Below the pieces are notes generated by a model that was given only the letters and a program-made list of their open reading frames with translations, was not told where the DNA came from and did not search any database. A program made the position numbers and the translations under genes. From Oscillospiraceae bacterium (GTDB taxonomy: Bacteria; Bacillota; Clostridia; Oscillospirales; Ruminococcaceae), in assembly GCA_017394565.1 (NCBI GenBank), contig JAFPXW010000337.1, forward strand, positions 1-6,170: DNA of 6,170 nt. The letters run 5' to 3'. This document shows positions 6,004 through 6,170 of the stretch, in pieces; within the stretch, counting starts at the first letter, position 1, and every line of letters begins with the position of its first letter.

Positions 6004-6132
6004 CGGGTGCAGGGGGTGCAGGGGGCGAAGCCCCTTGCAAAAATAGCCCCCTCCTTGGGGATAAGCAGGCAGCCAGCGAGTTTACGAGCGCAGCTGATCG
6101 CTTATGCAGAGCAGGGGGTTGGGGGTGGGGGG
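6004..6132 (+). repeat. G/C-rich intergenic repeat, copy 2 (interrupted)
   Basis: This is the second copy of the element at 5-80, in direct orientation, starting about 37 bp after the ylbJ stop codon. Its left part has a small tandem duplication (GGGTGCAGG twice, 6006-6023). The first hairpin pairs 6017-6026 with 6030-6039 around a GAA loop, including one G-T pair. The C-rich arm (6047-6054) is followed by TTGGGG, then by 52 bp absent from copy 1, and then by AGGGGGTTGGGGGTGGGG shared with copy 1. It has no downstream T-run, so it is not a conventional terminator for the ylbJ-like gene, and no other terminator is visible there. Confidence 0.75.
6061..6112. repeat. 52-bp hairpin-forming insert within repeat copy 2
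   Basis: Comparison with copy 1 places this segment exactly between the GGGG and AGGGGG blocks that are contiguous there (59-62 and 63-68). It folds on itself: ATAAGC (6061-6066) pairs with GCTTAT (6100-6105), then after a 3x3 internal loop CAGC (6070-6073) pairs with GCTG (6093-6096), and GCG (6076-6078) with CGC (6089-6091). No target duplication is evident, but the G-rich surroundings would hide a short one. It may be a separate small palindromic repeat, or a module lost from copy 1. Confidence 0.5.
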
Positions 6133-6170
6133 AAAGAAATGTGCCTGTTCTCTTAACAGAACCCCCAAAA

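Noticed and set aside
6017..6039. Hairpin after the ylbJ-like gene as its terminator
   Set aside because: No T-run follows the stem on the plus strand, and the same hairpin occurs in repeat copy 1 where no gene end is visible, so it belongs to the repeat.
6147..6162. Small inverted repeat GTTCT/AGAAC near the right edge
   Set aside because: The stem is only 5 bp, has no T-run, and the window ends before any context can be judged.

Overview
The window looks like chromosome from a cellulosome-producing, cellulolytic member of Ruminococcus (Oscillospiraceae, Clostridia). The main reason is a secreted GH9 cellulase with a C-terminal dockerin, next to Firmicutes-specific sporulation genes. This assignment rests on protein architecture alone; species cannot be named from the window, although fibre-degrading ruminococci such as R. 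champanellensis or R. flavefaciens relatives fit best.

Layout, left to right. (1) Positions 1-404 hold no credible gene. They contain a G/C-rich intergenic repeat with a strong G-quadruplex motif (about 5-80), an unassigned A/T-rich spacer, a good housekeeping promoter (230-258) and a roughly 140-nt structured leader. (2) Positions 405-3419 (+) encode a modular cellulase: signal peptide, CBM4-like domain, Ig-like domain, GH9 catalytic domain, Thr/Pro linker, dockerin. (3) A 13-bp perfect hairpin flanked by U-tracts on both strands (3439-3472) ends both this gene and the convergent operon. (4) On the minus strand, yqfC (4894-4634) and yqfD (4631-3474) form a translationally coupled sporulation pair. 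(5) Positions 4969-5967 (+) encode a YlbJ-like polytopic membrane protein, divergent from yqfC. (6) A second copy of the G/C-rich repeat (about 6004-6132) follows in the same orientation, interrupted by a 52-bp hairpin-forming insert.

The window joins two unrelated functions. The cellulase has its own promoter, leader and terminator and strong codon bias, as expected for an abundant exoenzyme displayed on a scaffoldin. The other three genes belong to families that Bacillus subtilis expresses in the mother cell under sigma-E. The 74-bp space between yqfC and the ylbJ-like gene contains two back-to-back sigma-E-like promoters whose -35 elements overlap in one palindrome (GGAATATTCC), each with exactly 14 nt to a CATA-type -10. 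This is the most striking regulatory feature here and ties the three genes into one likely sporulation regulon. I found no CRISPR array, RNA gene, transposase or clearly novel multi-gene system.
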